64,000 nt of DNA from CAYTBN01 sp964436045 (GTDB taxonomy: Bacteria; Myxococcota_A; UBA796; UBA9615; CAYRNR01). The stretch spans positions 28,904 to 92,903 of the forward strand of contig CAYTBN010000024.1 of the NCBI GenBank assembly GCA_964436045.1, in the 5' to 3' direction. The notes beneath the pieces were generated by a model. The model had not been told where the DNA came from. It worked only from the letters and a program-made list of their open reading frames with translations, and made no database searches. Shown here piece after piece: positions 35,204-43,504 of the stretch. A program made the position numbers and the translations under genes. Every line of letters begins with the position of its first letter. Positions within the stretch are counted from its first letter, which is position 1.

Positions 35204-36510
35204 GGCGAAGCCTGTACGGGGCGGCCGTCGCACTGGTGGCGACTGGCCTGGTCGGTTGCCCCCCCGACGATCCCAAGCTGACGGTGACCGTGGAGAGCGC
35301 CGAAGGCTACGACGAGTGTTCGGACATCTGTGTGGACGTCAGCGCCGACCTGGGACTGGTGCCCGCCTCGGGGGCCGGTCTGCGGATGAGCATCGATGGG
35401 GGCGAGGTGTTCCGGCCCGCGGGCGAGCTGGACGACGAGGGGGTCGGCCAGGCCTGTCTGGGGCCCGCTTCGCCCGGCGAGTACGACGCGCAGGTGGAGG
35501 TCTCCTTCCAGCAGCGGGCGGCGATCAAGACTACCTCGCTGTCGGTCTTCCCGTTCGGCCACGACTGGGGGATCGTCAAGGAGGGGGCGCTGCCCGATCC
35601 GCTGCCACGTCCAGCCCTCGCTCGCGACGACGAGGGGCCTGTCCTCGAGGTGGGGTTGGCGGGCGGCTGGGAGGCGGACACGGTGATGATGCCGGCGGTC
35701 GCCCCCCACGACGGTGGCTACCTGATGCTCTATGGCGGCCGGGGTGACGACTACCAGATCGGCGCCGCCTGGTCGGAGGACGGCTCGAACTTCACGAGGT
35801 TGTCGGACGAACCGGTGATCCCGGCGGGTATCGACGGTGCGTCGTGGGCCGCGGACTCCACCAACGGACCGGCGCTGGTGGCCGAAGACGGTGGGTTGAC
35901 CGTCTGGTTCCAGGGGGCGGTGGACCAACACAGCGCCATCGGCGCCGCCCGCTCGGACGACGGGCTGAGCTGGGAGTTGCTGTCCATCGATCCCGTGCTG
36001 GAGCCCGGCGACGAGGAGGAGTGGGATCGGGGATCGGTGGCCCACCCGACCGTGGTCGCCCACGGCGGCGGCTACGAGATGTGGTACGCCTCGGGCGCGG
36101 CCGACGGCGAGTTGCGCCTGGGGCATGCGATCTCCGGGGATGGCCTGGTGTGGACCCGCTACTGCGGCAATCCGGTATTCGACGCCCTGGGCGAGGGATC
36201 CTGGGAGCACAGCTCCACCAAGAGCCCCGAGGTGTGGTTCGATGGCGAGCTGTACCACCTGCTGTACAGCGCAGGCGGGTCCAACACCTGGCAGGTCGGG
36301 CATGCGGTGAGCGTGGACGGGCTTCGCTGGGCACGCAGCTCCGACGATCCGGTATTGCCGCCCGGCACTGACGGGACCTGGGACGACGGCTCGACCCTCA
36401 ACGCGTTCGCGCTGGCCGAGGGCGAGGACGTGACAATCTGGTACAGCGGCTCGCCCGCTGATCCCGGCCCGGCGGCCCTGGGGAGAGCCTGGGTTGAGGA
36501 GTGGCATTGA
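35200..36510 (+). CDS. lipoprotein with glycosidase-like five-bladed propeller
   Basis: This 436-residue predicted lipoprotein is lipidated at Cys20 (TGLVGC). A small beta domain (about 25-120) precedes repeated blades of the form G-x-x-M-[WL]-Y-x-[GS] (LMLYGGRG, LTVWFQGA, YEMWYASGA, YHLLYSAGG, VTIWYSGS), each followed by an ARSDDGLSW-like turn. This pattern is typical of GH43/GH130-like or DUF377 propellers. The catalytic acids cannot be assigned with confidence, so enzyme activity is uncertain. ATG overlaps the previous stop (ATGA), and the next gene starts inside its stop codon, so all are translationally coupled. Confidence 0.7.
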   Translation: MRRSLYGAAVALVATGLVGCPPDDPKLTVTVESAEGYDECSDICVDVSADLGLVPASGAGLRMSIDGGEVFRPAGELDDEGVGQACLGPASPGEYDAQVEVSFQQRAAIKTTSLSVFPFGHDWGIVKEGALPDPLPRPALARDDEGPVLEVGLAGGWEADTVMMPAVAPHDGGYLMLYGGRGDDYQIGAAWSEDGSNFTRLSDEPVIPAGIDGASWAADSTNGPALVAEDGGLTVWFQGAVDQHSAIGAARSDDGLSWELLSIDPVLEPGDEEEWDRGSVAHPTVVAHGGGYEMWYASGAADGELRLGHAISGDGLVWTRYCGNPVFDALGEGSWEHSSTKSPEVWFDGELYHLLYSAGGSNTWQVGHAVSVDGLRWARSSDDPVLPPGTDGTWDDGSTLNAFALAEGEDVTIWYSGSPADPGPAALGRAWVEEWH

Positions 36511-36707
36511 GGCGAGGCTTTCACTGGTCCGCCTGGCTGACCGCAATCGGCCTGGCACTGGGCACCCTCGGCCCGGTGGCCGCTTCCCCCGCATCCCCAC
36601 CGGAGCGCAAACCCTTCAAGTTCGAGATCGCCAGTCCGGACGGCGACTACCGGCTCCGACTCGGGCTGACCGCCCAGATCCGTTCCGTGATCCAGGCCTC
36701 CCTCTGA
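36507..36707 (+). pseudogene. truncated outer-membrane porin, N-terminal remnant
   Basis: A 66-residue frame starts at TTG 36507 (GAGGA site 6 bases upstream; overlaps the preceding TGA). It has a complete signal peptide (to about residue 27, VAAS) and then ERKPFKFEIASPDGDYRLRLGL and TAQIRSVIQ. This is the typical mature N-terminus of a phosphate-selective (OprP/O) or similar porin. The frame stops at TGA 36705-36707, where a full porin would run 350-450 residues more. Immediately beyond, the plus strand is non-coding and the minus strand holds the 3' end of another gene. It looks like the stump left by a deletion or rearrangement at about 36695-36710. Confidence 0.65.
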
Positions 36708-37900
36708 ACCGCAGGCCCAGTACCAGGGCGAGGAGCCAGGGGATCGCCGGCAGGTTGGCCGGCCGGCGGCCTTCCGCGTCGCACTGACAGCCTTCGGGTT
36801 CCCCCGGATTTCCGCCTGGGGACGAGTCGTCGTCGTCGACATCGTCGTCGTTGTCATCATCGTCGTCGTCATCCCCGACGCCGTCCGCGCCCAGCAGCAG
36901 GTCACCGTCCACCGGGGTCTCGCAGGGGTGGTCGCCCAGCCCCAGCATCACCGTCACCGGGCTCGGCTCGACGCCCTGTTCCGGGGGCACGCCGGTCATC
37001 CGCAGGACGATCTGCGCTCCGTCGTGGGCCACGGATTCGTCCAGCTCGACATCGATTTATTCTCCCACGACCCCCACGGCGCCCCCCACCGGATCACCGT
37101 CCACGTCGACGCCAACCGACCCATCGATCCCGAATCCGGCGGGGAGGTCGAGGTGGATGCGGTCGAGACCGAGGTCGTCGGGGCCGAAGACCAGATCGAT
37201 CGAGAGGGTCAGCTCGAAGGGCGGGCCGCCTGCCAGGGCGTCGTGGGGGGAGAGTTCACCGGCCGCACCGCTGGCCGGGCGGGCTCCGGTGATCGTCACC
37301 CCGGACTCCAGGCCTCAGGGACCCTGCAGGTCGCTCTCGGACCAGGCCAGCAGCGCCCGGCAGTCCCCGAAGGGGAGCAATGCCGGTGTCCGCGCCACGC
37401 CGTCGGGCTCGGCCACGATCTGCTCGTCCACCAGGCTCCCATCGTCCAGGATGGCCACCCGCACGGAGGCCCGGTCCCGCTCGCTGAACTCCGACCACGC
37501 CACGTGAACCCGGCCATCGTCCACCGCCAGGGTGGGCTCCCAGGCGCCCAGCGCCGAGCTGGTCAGCTGCTCCGGTGGCGAGAAGGTGATCCCGTCGCCG
37601 GTGGACGAGGCGTGGAACAGCTGGAACGCGCCCTCCCGGCCGTCCGCCCAGACCAGGTGTAGCGTCCCGTCCTGGTCGACGATCAGCGCGGGCTGGATCG
37701 AGGGCGCGTCGTCGTCGGTCACCGGGAAGCCGCCCTCCCAGCTCGCGCCTCCATCCTCGGACCGCAGCCAGTAGATCTCGGTGTTGTCGTTCAGTTCGTC
37801 TTGCCAGCGCTATTTCTCGGCGTGGGCGCTGTAGGTCAGCAGCCATACGTCGCCCAGCTCGACGGTCCGGGCGTCCCGCGGGAAATTAGAGTTCGTAGGC
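36708..37900 (-). pseudogene. decayed 3' half of a sialidase-like/MYXO-CTERM surface protein
   Basis: On the minus strand, one reading frame keeps sensible protein sequence from about 37900 to 36708 but is interrupted by three stops: TAG 37810-37812, TGA 37315-37317 and TAA 37057-37059. The pieces read as BNR/sialidase-like repeats (DNTEIYWLRSEDGGASW, TLHLVWADGREGAFQLF). A beta domain follows, then an Asp-rich linker, the motif GCQC, a hydrophobic segment and basic residues. That is a MYXO-CTERM-like tail running directly into the porin stump. Upstream it continues the phosphodiesterase gene 37886-39334 after a one-base frameshift near 37885-37905. Together they once formed a protein of roughly 870 residues. 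Confidence 0.75.
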
Positions 37901-39334
37901 GTGGTCGGTCCAGTCGATGGACCAGCTGTCCCCCCGGTCGTCGCTGGTCCAGATCCTCACGCGTTCGTTCAGCGAGTTGTTCTCGAACAGCCACAGCACA
38001 CCGTCGTGGTCCGTGGTCAATACCAGGTTTCCCACCGGGCTCGATGCCCCCAGCATCGGCTCGGCGAGCACCTCCACCCAGTCGTCGTCCTCCGGGGCCA
38101 GCCGCCGCAACCGGACCGTCCACGGTTCGCCGCCTGCCGCCAGCTCGACCCACCCGACGACGACGACGTCGCCGTCTGTCCAGGCCGCGGGTGACCGCTG
38201 GATCGCGGGGCCGGGCTCCGTGAGATGAGCGGTCCAGCTTTCCCCTTGATCCTCGCTCAGCTCGACCACCACGCGCTGGCCACCGTCGGCGTCGGCCACC
38301 GCCGGGTCCTGCCACTCGCTGAGCTTGACGGCCAGGGAGCCGTCGCCGGCCAGGCTCGGCTCGAAGTGACTTCCCGGTCCCGGAGGCACATCGTCTCCGT
38401 CTGTCAGGATCTCCGTCAGCACCCGTCCACGGTGGTAGGGGAAGGGCAGGCCCAGCAGGTGGGCCACGGTCGGTGCGAGGTCCAGGGAGGAGTAGAACTC
38501 CTCGCTGACCAGCCCCTCACGAATACCCGGGCCCACGGCCAGCAGGAACGAGCGACGGCAGCCGCGGCAGCTGCAGCCGTGGCTGACCCACTTGTCTTCC
38601 ACGTCCAGGAGGTGACGGCCGTGGTCGGTGGTGACCAGCAACGCGGTCCGATCCCGGTAGTCCGCGTCCGCCTGCAACCGCTCCCACAGCGCTGCGATCG
38701 CCGCCGCCGCATCGGTCGCGTTGCCGGTATAGGCCTCCCAGTCGAGCTCGTGGGCCTTGCGATCGACCTCGCTGACGTTGATCAGCATCAGGCCCACTTC
38801 ATGGTCCGCCAGGATGCCCTCGATCTGGTCCCAGACCCACTCGTCCTCCTCGATATTCTCGGGGTCGTAGAGACGGCTGGCCGCCAGGGTCGAGCCGTAG
38901 CCGGGCATCGCCGACGAGACCAGGTCGTGGCCCGCGAGGGGCGTGTTGGAGACGATCCAGCAGGCCTCCTCGGCGGCGCCGGTCCCCAGCCGGTAGGCCT
39001 CGAACAGGGTGGGGGTGCGGGGCGCGAAGTGGGTCCGGGTCGCGTCGGGCCAGAAGTTGGGGAAATCCGAGTAGTTGCCGGTGACCAGGCTCTGATGACT
39101 GGGCAGGGTATGGGTCTGGTCGCGAATCTCGAACTGGGTGAGCAGGCTGCCGTGGGGTGTCAGGTCTTCCACCAGGGGCGCGAGCAGCGGCTGCTCGGGA
39201 TCGGAGAAGCCCTCGTCGGCGCGTAGGCCGTCGATCACCACGATGAACACGTGGTCGACGGTCTGGGCTCGCGCCCCGCCCCCACAGCACAGGGCGGTCA
39301 TCAAAGCCGTCGCTGCTAGGTACCCGCGCGGCAA
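37886..39334 (-). CDS. alkaline-phosphatase-superfamily phosphodiesterase/sulfatase with BNR-like repeats (3' end frameshifted)
   Basis: This 482-residue frame has a signal peptide (about 1-25, ending ARAQT) and an alkaline-phosphatase-superfamily hydrolase domain. Metal-binding Asp is in VVIDGLRAD, the nucleophile region is HTLPSHQSLVTG, and VTTDHGRH supplies the Asp/His metal ligands. It resembles type I phosphodiesterase/nucleotide pyrophosphatase proteins. From about 345 it turns into BNR-like repeats (DQGESWTAHL, DRGDSWSIDW). It ends at TAA 37886-37888 in mid-repeat, and coding continues in another frame, so this is the 5' part of a broken gene. TTG 39334 is chosen with GAGGGGA upstream; no good ATG exists. 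The domain itself could still fold. Confidence 0.7.
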   Translation of the reverse strand: MPRGYLAATALMTALCCGGGARAQTVDHVFIVVIDGLRADEGFSDPEQPLLAPLVEDLTPHGSLLTQFEIRDQTHTLPSHQSLVTGNYSDFPNFWPDATRTHFAPRTPTLFEAYRLGTGAAEEACWIVSNTPLAGHDLVSSAMPGYGSTLAASRLYDPENIEEDEWVWDQIEGILADHEVGLMLINVSEVDRKAHELDWEAYTGNATDAAAAIAALWERLQADADYRDRTALLVTTDHGRHLLDVEDKWVSHGCSCRGCRRSFLLAVGPGIREGLVSEEFYSSLDLAPTVAHLLGLPFPYHRGRVLTEILTDGDDVPPGPGSHFEPSLAGDGSLAVKLSEWQDPAVADADGGQRVVVELSEDQGESWTAHLTEPGPAIQRSPAAWTDGDVVVVGWVELAAGGEPWTVRLRRLAPEDDDWVEVLAEPMLGASSPVGNLVLTTDHDGVLWLFENNSLNERVRIWTSDDRGDSWSIDWTDHAYEL

Positions 39335-39474
39335 TCGACCGTCGCTCCCCTCAGCTGCCTGATTGACCCCGATGGTTGCTGTCGTGGGCTCTTTTGTCCA
39401 CCGGGTTCCCGGCGGCTGGGGAATAATCGTCCCGTCGGCGGGATGGACCCCCGAGCGCCGGGACTGGAGGAACG

Positions 39475-39939
39475 ATGGGACGGTGGAGCCGCTGGTGGGT
39501 AGCTGGCCTGGCCTATGGAATGCTCGGCTGTGGCGGGGGCGACAAACCCGCGTCGCCGGACGAGTCCACACCGCGGGTGGAGATCGAGGGCGACTCCATC
39601 GATGTGGTGCCCGCCGACTGGGCGGCGCCGGCTTGCGGGGAGGGCGCCGATCTGGACGAGGTCGCCGGCTACAGCGGGGGCCAGCTGCGGCTCTGTGTGC
39701 GGGAGGCCGAGGTTCGGCTGTGGGGTCTGGACGGCGGCGGAAGACCCGATCCGGCCTTCGTGAAGGGGGACGCCGAGGTGCGCTTCACCCCGGAGGGCGG
39801 GACCGAACAGATGGTCAGCGGGATCATCCTCAAGGGGGACGCGGCGGGCGGATTCGCGACCCGCATGCTGGGCCACGGCGGTGCCGCGGTGACCACGGCG
39901 GTGGTGGTGGTCGGGGGCGACGAAGTTCGTTTCAAATGA
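39475..39939 (+). CDS. small lipoprotein upstream of the deiminase-like gene
   Basis: This 154-residue predicted lipoprotein is lipidated at Cys19 (GMLGC, followed by GGGDK). The mature domain is short, beta-rich and contains a Cys pair, with no recognised family. It lies divergent from the phosphodiesterase gene (140-base spacer). Its TGA overlaps the ATG of the deiminase-like gene (ATGA), so the two are translationally coupled and probably work together at the cell surface. Confidence 0.7.
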   Translation: MGRWSRWWVAGLAYGMLGCGGGDKPASPDESTPRVEIEGDSIDVVPADWAAPACGEGADLDEVAGYSGGQLRLCVREAEVRLWGLDGGGRPDPAFVKGDAEVRFTPEGGTEQMVSGIILKGDAAGGFATRMLGHGGAAVTTAVVVVGGDEVRFK

Positions 39940-41336
39940 GGAGGATCGCCGCACTGGGCATGATCCTGTCGCTGGCTCTGCCGGCGTCCGCGCGCGAGTC
40001 GCTGGAGCGTCGGCCGTGGCGCGAGCGAGCTGCCGAGGCCCAGGCCGCATACCGGGCCGATCCGGGCGGGTTCCCCCACTTTGCGCTCGATCCCCCCCCC
40101 ACCCCGGTGACGAGTGCGAACGAGCGCTGGGCCGTCGACGGATTGTTGCTGACCTGGGACTGCGAGAGCTCGCCGGGGAGCCCCGACAGCTGGGATCGGA
40201 TGTGGCTGGCGCTGATCGACGGTGCCTGGGACGCCGTCGACCTGTACATCTACATCGGCGGGGGAGGACACAGCGACGCGAGTGACGTGGCCCGTTGCCA
40301 GCAGATGCTCCAGCAGAACACGGATCGTGATCCCAACGGAGCGGTGTGGTTCAACGAGGAGGACGACCACGAGCTGGACAGCATCTGGATCCGCGACTAC
40401 GGTCCGTTCTTCGTGCTCGACGACGAGGCGGAACTCGCCATCGTCGATGCCCACTACGTGCGCTACAACCGGGACGACGACGACGCCCAACCGGCCCACT
40501 TCGCCGGCTGGCTCGGTGTGCCGCTGCACGACTGGGACTTCGCCACCGAGGGCGGCAACTTCCTGCCCAACGGCCACGGGCTGTGCATCGCCAGCGAGAC
40601 GATCTACGAGCTGAATCCCCAGTACGCGCCGGAACAGATCGAGAACCAGTACGAGGTCTTCCTGGGGTGTGACGAGCTGATCGTCGTGCCTGCGCTGGAT
40701 CCGGTCACGGGACACGCGGACATGTGGATCACCTGGCTGGACCACCACACGCTGGTGGTCGCCGAATACGACCCGGGGGACGATCCCATCGGCCATCAGT
40801 TGATCGAGAGCGCGGTCGACGGGATGCTCGCGGGCCTGACCGATCCGTCGACGGGCGAGGCCATCGAGATCCTGCGGATCCCCCAGCCGGACAACGACAA
40901 CCGATCGGTGTGGCGCAACTACACCAACGGAATCTGGATCGACGACACCTTCTTGATGCCGTCCTACCAGGGATTCGAGGACCTGGAGGCCGAGGCCACC
41001 GCGGTGTTCGCGGCCCACGGGGTGACCGTGGTGCCCGTGGGCGCCGATGTCATCATCCCATCGGCAGGTGCCTTCCACTGCATCTCCAAGACCCTGCCCA
41101 GCCCCGACGGCGCGGTCGGCGACGACGACGACAGCGGCGACGACGATGACAGCGGCGACGACGACACCGCCGACGACGACACGGGGGACGACGACCTCGG
41201 CGACGACGACGATGACCTGCAGTTCGCCGGAGATGGCTGCGAATGCAGGACGACCGGTCGCCCTTCCTCCCCCCTTGGCGCGCTGGTCCTGGCGCTTCTG
41301 CTCGCTCGCCGGTCGACCCGCCAGCGCACTCACTGA
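39936..41336 (+). CDS. secreted agmatine/peptidyl-arginine deiminase-family protein with MYXO-CTERM tail
   Basis: This 466-residue protein has a signal peptide (about 1-20, ASARE) and a guanidino-modifying catalytic domain. Key residues are all present: Trp151-x-Arg153-Asp154 (WIRDYGP), Glu205 (EGGN), His260 and Asp262 (GHAD), and the nucleophile Cys382 (FHCISK). After a run of Asp-rich repeats (about 393-430) comes Gly434-Cys435-Glu-Cys437, a hydrophobic segment and RRSTRQ, a MYXO-CTERM-type sorting tail. It would hydrolyse agmatine or peptidyl-arginine to a citrulline-type product on the cell surface. Substrate is unresolved. ATG 39936 overlaps the previous stop. Confidence 0.85.
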   Translation: MRRIAALGMILSLALPASARESLERRPWRERAAEAQAAYRADPGGFPHFALDPPPTPVTSANERWAVDGLLLTWDCESSPGSPDSWDRMWLALIDGAWDAVDLYIYIGGGGHSDASDVARCQQMLQQNTDRDPNGAVWFNEEDDHELDSIWIRDYGPFFVLDDEAELAIVDAHYVRYNRDDDDAQPAHFAGWLGVPLHDWDFATEGGNFLPNGHGLCIASETIYELNPQYAPEQIENQYEVFLGCDELIVVPALDPVTGHADMWITWLDHHTLVVAEYDPGDDPIGHQLIESAVDGMLAGLTDPSTGEAIEILRIPQPDNDNRSVWRNYTNGIWIDDTFLMPSYQGFEDLEAEATAVFAAHGVTVVPVGADVIIPSAGAFHCISKTLPSPDGAVGDDDDSGDDDDSGDDDTADDDTGDDDLGDDDDDLQFAGDGCECRTTGRPSSPLGALVLALLLARRSTRQRTH

Positions 41337-41412
41337 TACCCCTCCCCGGCGGCCCGCGCTGGGCCATCCCCGGTGGTATGATGCGCCCGCTTTTACCGGG
41401 GAGGCAGCGATC

Positions 41413-41775
41413 ATGGACCTCGTCAGACTCAGGAATCCGCGGGAGATGAACGTGCTCGGGTTGCTGATGAACGGCTTCCTGGGTGCCGCCCTGCGGAACC
41501 CATCCCTGGCCGCGCGCGCGCGCTCCATGCGCGGCGACGTCTGGCTGCGGGCCGGCAAGATGTGGACGACCCTGAGCTTCGATGGCAACGGGATCGAGAT
41601 CGTCCGGGGCCGCACCGAGACGCGACGTGCCGAGGTGGGCGGGGAGATGGACACCCTGCTGGGGGTGGTGACCGGCGCCGGAATGGTCGGTCCGTTCCTG
41701 GCTGGCAAGATCCGCATCGGCGGTACCCCCTTGTTCTTGCTGCGGATGCTGCCGATCCTGACGAGCGGAAACTGA
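41413..41775 (+). CDS. SCP2 sterol-transfer-domain-like protein
   Basis: This 120-residue soluble protein has no signal peptide. The pattern TLSFDGNGIEIVRG, followed by a hydrophobic helix (TLLGVVTGAG) and then LAGKIRIGGTPLFLLRML, matches the lipid-binding SCP2 fold (an alpha/beta layer closing a hydrophobic tunnel). Members bind acyl chains or sterols. It sits 22 bases before a flavin oxidase and near acyl-CoA genes, so a lipid carrier role fits. The assignment is by pattern only. Confidence 0.65.
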   Translation: MDLVRLRNPREMNVLGLLMNGFLGAALRNPSLAARARSMRGDVWLRAGKMWTTLSFDGNGIEIVRGRTETRRAEVGGEMDTLLGVVTGAGMVGPFLAGKIRIGGTPLFLLRMLPILTSGN

Positions 41776-41797
41776 CCATTGCGAGCGGGAGGCTGAC

Positions 41798-43222
41798 GTG
41801 AGGGAACGACTCGAGCGGATCGTCGGCGCGGAGCGGGTGATCGACGATTCGGAGGCGCTGGGCGCGTACCGGGACGACTACACCGAGGCCGACGGCCGGG
41901 ATCCGGGCGCGGTGGTGATGATCGAGACCGCCGACGAGATCGTCCAGCTGGTGGCCGCGGCGCGCGAGCTGGGCGCGTCCATCACTCCCCGGGTGGCCAA
42001 CACCAACATCGGCGGCATCGCGATCCCGGCCCCCGGCGCCATCGTCGCCGACATGACCCGGATGAACCGGATCATCGAGGTCAACGCGGAGGAGATGTAC
42101 GCGGTGATCGAACCCGGCGTGACCCAGATCCAGCTCAAGGAGCATCTGGAGAAGCTGGGCGTGCCGCTGACCTTCGGCTTCTCGCTGGGCCCCCCGCACA
42201 CCTCGATCCTGGCCAACTGTATCCTCGACGGGCTGACCAACCGCTCGTTGCGCTACGGCTCGATGTCGCAGTGGCTGTCTGGCATCGAGGTCGTCCTCGG
42301 GGACGGCAAGATGATGAAGACCGGCGCCTGGGCGATCGAGGGGGTGCAGCCCTTCGGACGGCCGCCGCTCCCCGATCTGACCGGGGTGTTCACCGCGTTC
42401 CAGGGCACCACCGGCATCACCACCAAGGCGGTGTTCCAGTTGTGGCCGAAGCACCGCTTCGAGAAACGGCTGTTCATCCTCGGCTACGACTCCGGTTCCA
42501 CCTTTGCGGCGATGCAGTCCCTGTGCTGGCTGGAGATCTGCGAGGACGTGGGAGTCCTGTCCTGGCCCAACGGCAAGATGATGATGGGGGTGCAGCACCC
42601 GCACCCGGTCCCCGATCCGGACGAGCCGCTGTACTTCCTCTACGTGGACCTGACCGCCGACCTCCCCGAGCAGATGGCCCTGCGCGAGAGGATGGTGAAC
42701 TCGGTGTTGGAGGACCTGCGAGAGCAGGGCGCCCGTTTCGAGAACCCGCTGGATATCCAGACTCTGCTGACGGTGAACCCGGCGATGGGCGTGTTCGCGG
42801 AGTTCCCCGTCGATCTGAAGTACCTCTACGACCACCCCGGCGGCGGGCTGAGCTGGATGGGAACCTACGGGCCCATCTCCCGCTTCGCCACCTGCGCCGA
42901 TGCCTGCAGCGACATCATGGTGCGCCAGGATTATCCCCCGGCCATCGTCTCGCGGCCGATGCGCGGCGGACACTTCGGCGTGCTGCGCTTCCTGGTCACC
43001 TTCGACAAGTCCGACGCCGGGGAACGTCGGCGCGTGCGGGCGCTGATGGAGGTCCTGCTCGAGGAGGTCGTCGGCCGCGGCTTCGCGATGTACAAGACCC
43101 CCGATTGGGCCCTCGATCGCCTGCGGGACCGGATCGATCCGCGGATGCGGCAGCTGGCCCGCGACCTGCAGAGGCTCACCGATCCCGATCGCGTCCTGAA
43201 TCCCGGCAAGATGGTGCTCTGA
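41798..43222 (+). CDS. FAD-linked oxidase, PCMH-type (VAO/4-cresol-dehydrogenase-like)
   Basis: This 474-residue flavoprotein has an N-terminal PCMH-type FAD-binding domain (about 30-210). It contains ITPRVANTNIGG, DMTRMNRIIEV and EPGVTQIQLKEHL, plus the pyrophosphate loop region GFSLGPPHTSI. A C-terminal cap domain ends in the family-typical LNPGKM. The overall pattern is closer to the vanillyl-alcohol-oxidase/4-cresol-dehydrogenase branch than to glycolate oxidase GlcD. The substrate is unknown, probably a hydroxylated or phenolic compound. GTG 41798 has a GGGAGG site. Confidence 0.82.
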   Translation: MRERLERIVGAERVIDDSEALGAYRDDYTEADGRDPGAVVMIETADEIVQLVAAARELGASITPRVANTNIGGIAIPAPGAIVADMTRMNRIIEVNAEEMYAVIEPGVTQIQLKEHLEKLGVPLTFGFSLGPPHTSILANCILDGLTNRSLRYGSMSQWLSGIEVVLGDGKMMKTGAWAIEGVQPFGRPPLPDLTGVFTAFQGTTGITTKAVFQLWPKHRFEKRLFILGYDSGSTFAAMQSLCWLEICEDVGVLSWPNGKMMMGVQHPHPVPDPDEPLYFLYVDLTADLPEQMALRERMVNSVLEDLREQGARFENPLDIQTLLTVNPAMGVFAEFPVDLKYLYDHPGGGLSWMGTYGPISRFATCADACSDIMVRQDYPPAIVSRPMRGGHFGVLRFLVTFDKSDAGERRRVRALMEVLLEEVVGRGFAMYKTPDWALDRLRDRIDPRMRQLARDLQRLTDPDRVLNPGKMVL

Positions 43223-43248
43223 GCTCCGCCGATCTGCCCCCCCAACCC

Positions 43249-43276
43249 TTGACGATCGCTGGTGGGACCTTAATCT
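43249..43276 (+). promoter_or_regulatory. candidate sigma70-like promoter
   Basis: TTGACG (43249-43254) and TAATCT (43271-43276) are separated by 16 bases within the most AT-rich stretch of the neighbourhood. They lie 60 bases upstream of the small lipoprotein start. The -35 box is strong and the -10 box weak. Assignment is by eye. Confidence 0.3.
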
Positions 43277-43336
43277 CCTATGCGGTCAACTACTTACACC
43301 ATAGATTTACTGTTGAACTCCGGAACGGGGGCCTCG

Positions 43337-43480
43337 ATGGTGTTCCAGATCTCGCGCGGGCTGCTCGCGCTCTGTTGTGGCTTGGTTCTGACGCTGGCGA
43401 TCGGCTGCCCAGGCGACGACGACGACGCGACCGGGGACGACGACTCGACGACCTCCGACGACGACGCGACGGGGAACTGA
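43337..43480 (+). CDS. 47-residue Asp-rich lipoprotein
   Basis: A tiny frame encodes a complete lipoprotein signal (MVFQISRGLLALCCGLVLTL to AIGC, lipidated Cys24). Only 23 further residues follow, nearly all Asp, Thr, Ser, Gly and Ala (DDDDATGDDD...). There is no folded domain. It may be a real short surface lipoprotein or the leftover head of a larger Asp-linker lipoprotein like its neighbours. A candidate promoter and a local drop in GC content precede it. It converges on the N-formylglutamate-amidohydrolase-like gene. Confidence 0.5.
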   Translation: MVFQISRGLLALCCGLVLTLAIGCPGDDDDATGDDDSTTSDDDATGN

Positions 43481-43504
43481 CCTCGCGGAGAGCCGCGATC
43501 CGGA

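Noticed and set aside
37256..37846. 196-codon minus-strand frame over the decayed gene
   Set aside because: Arg/Gly/Pro-rich shadow; the neighbouring frame carries the sialidase-like sequence.
36708..37900. Stop-codon readthrough or recoding (for example selenocysteine at TGA 37315)
   Set aside because: Three different stop types plus a frameshift occur in one frame, and no SECIS-like context was evident; decay is simpler.
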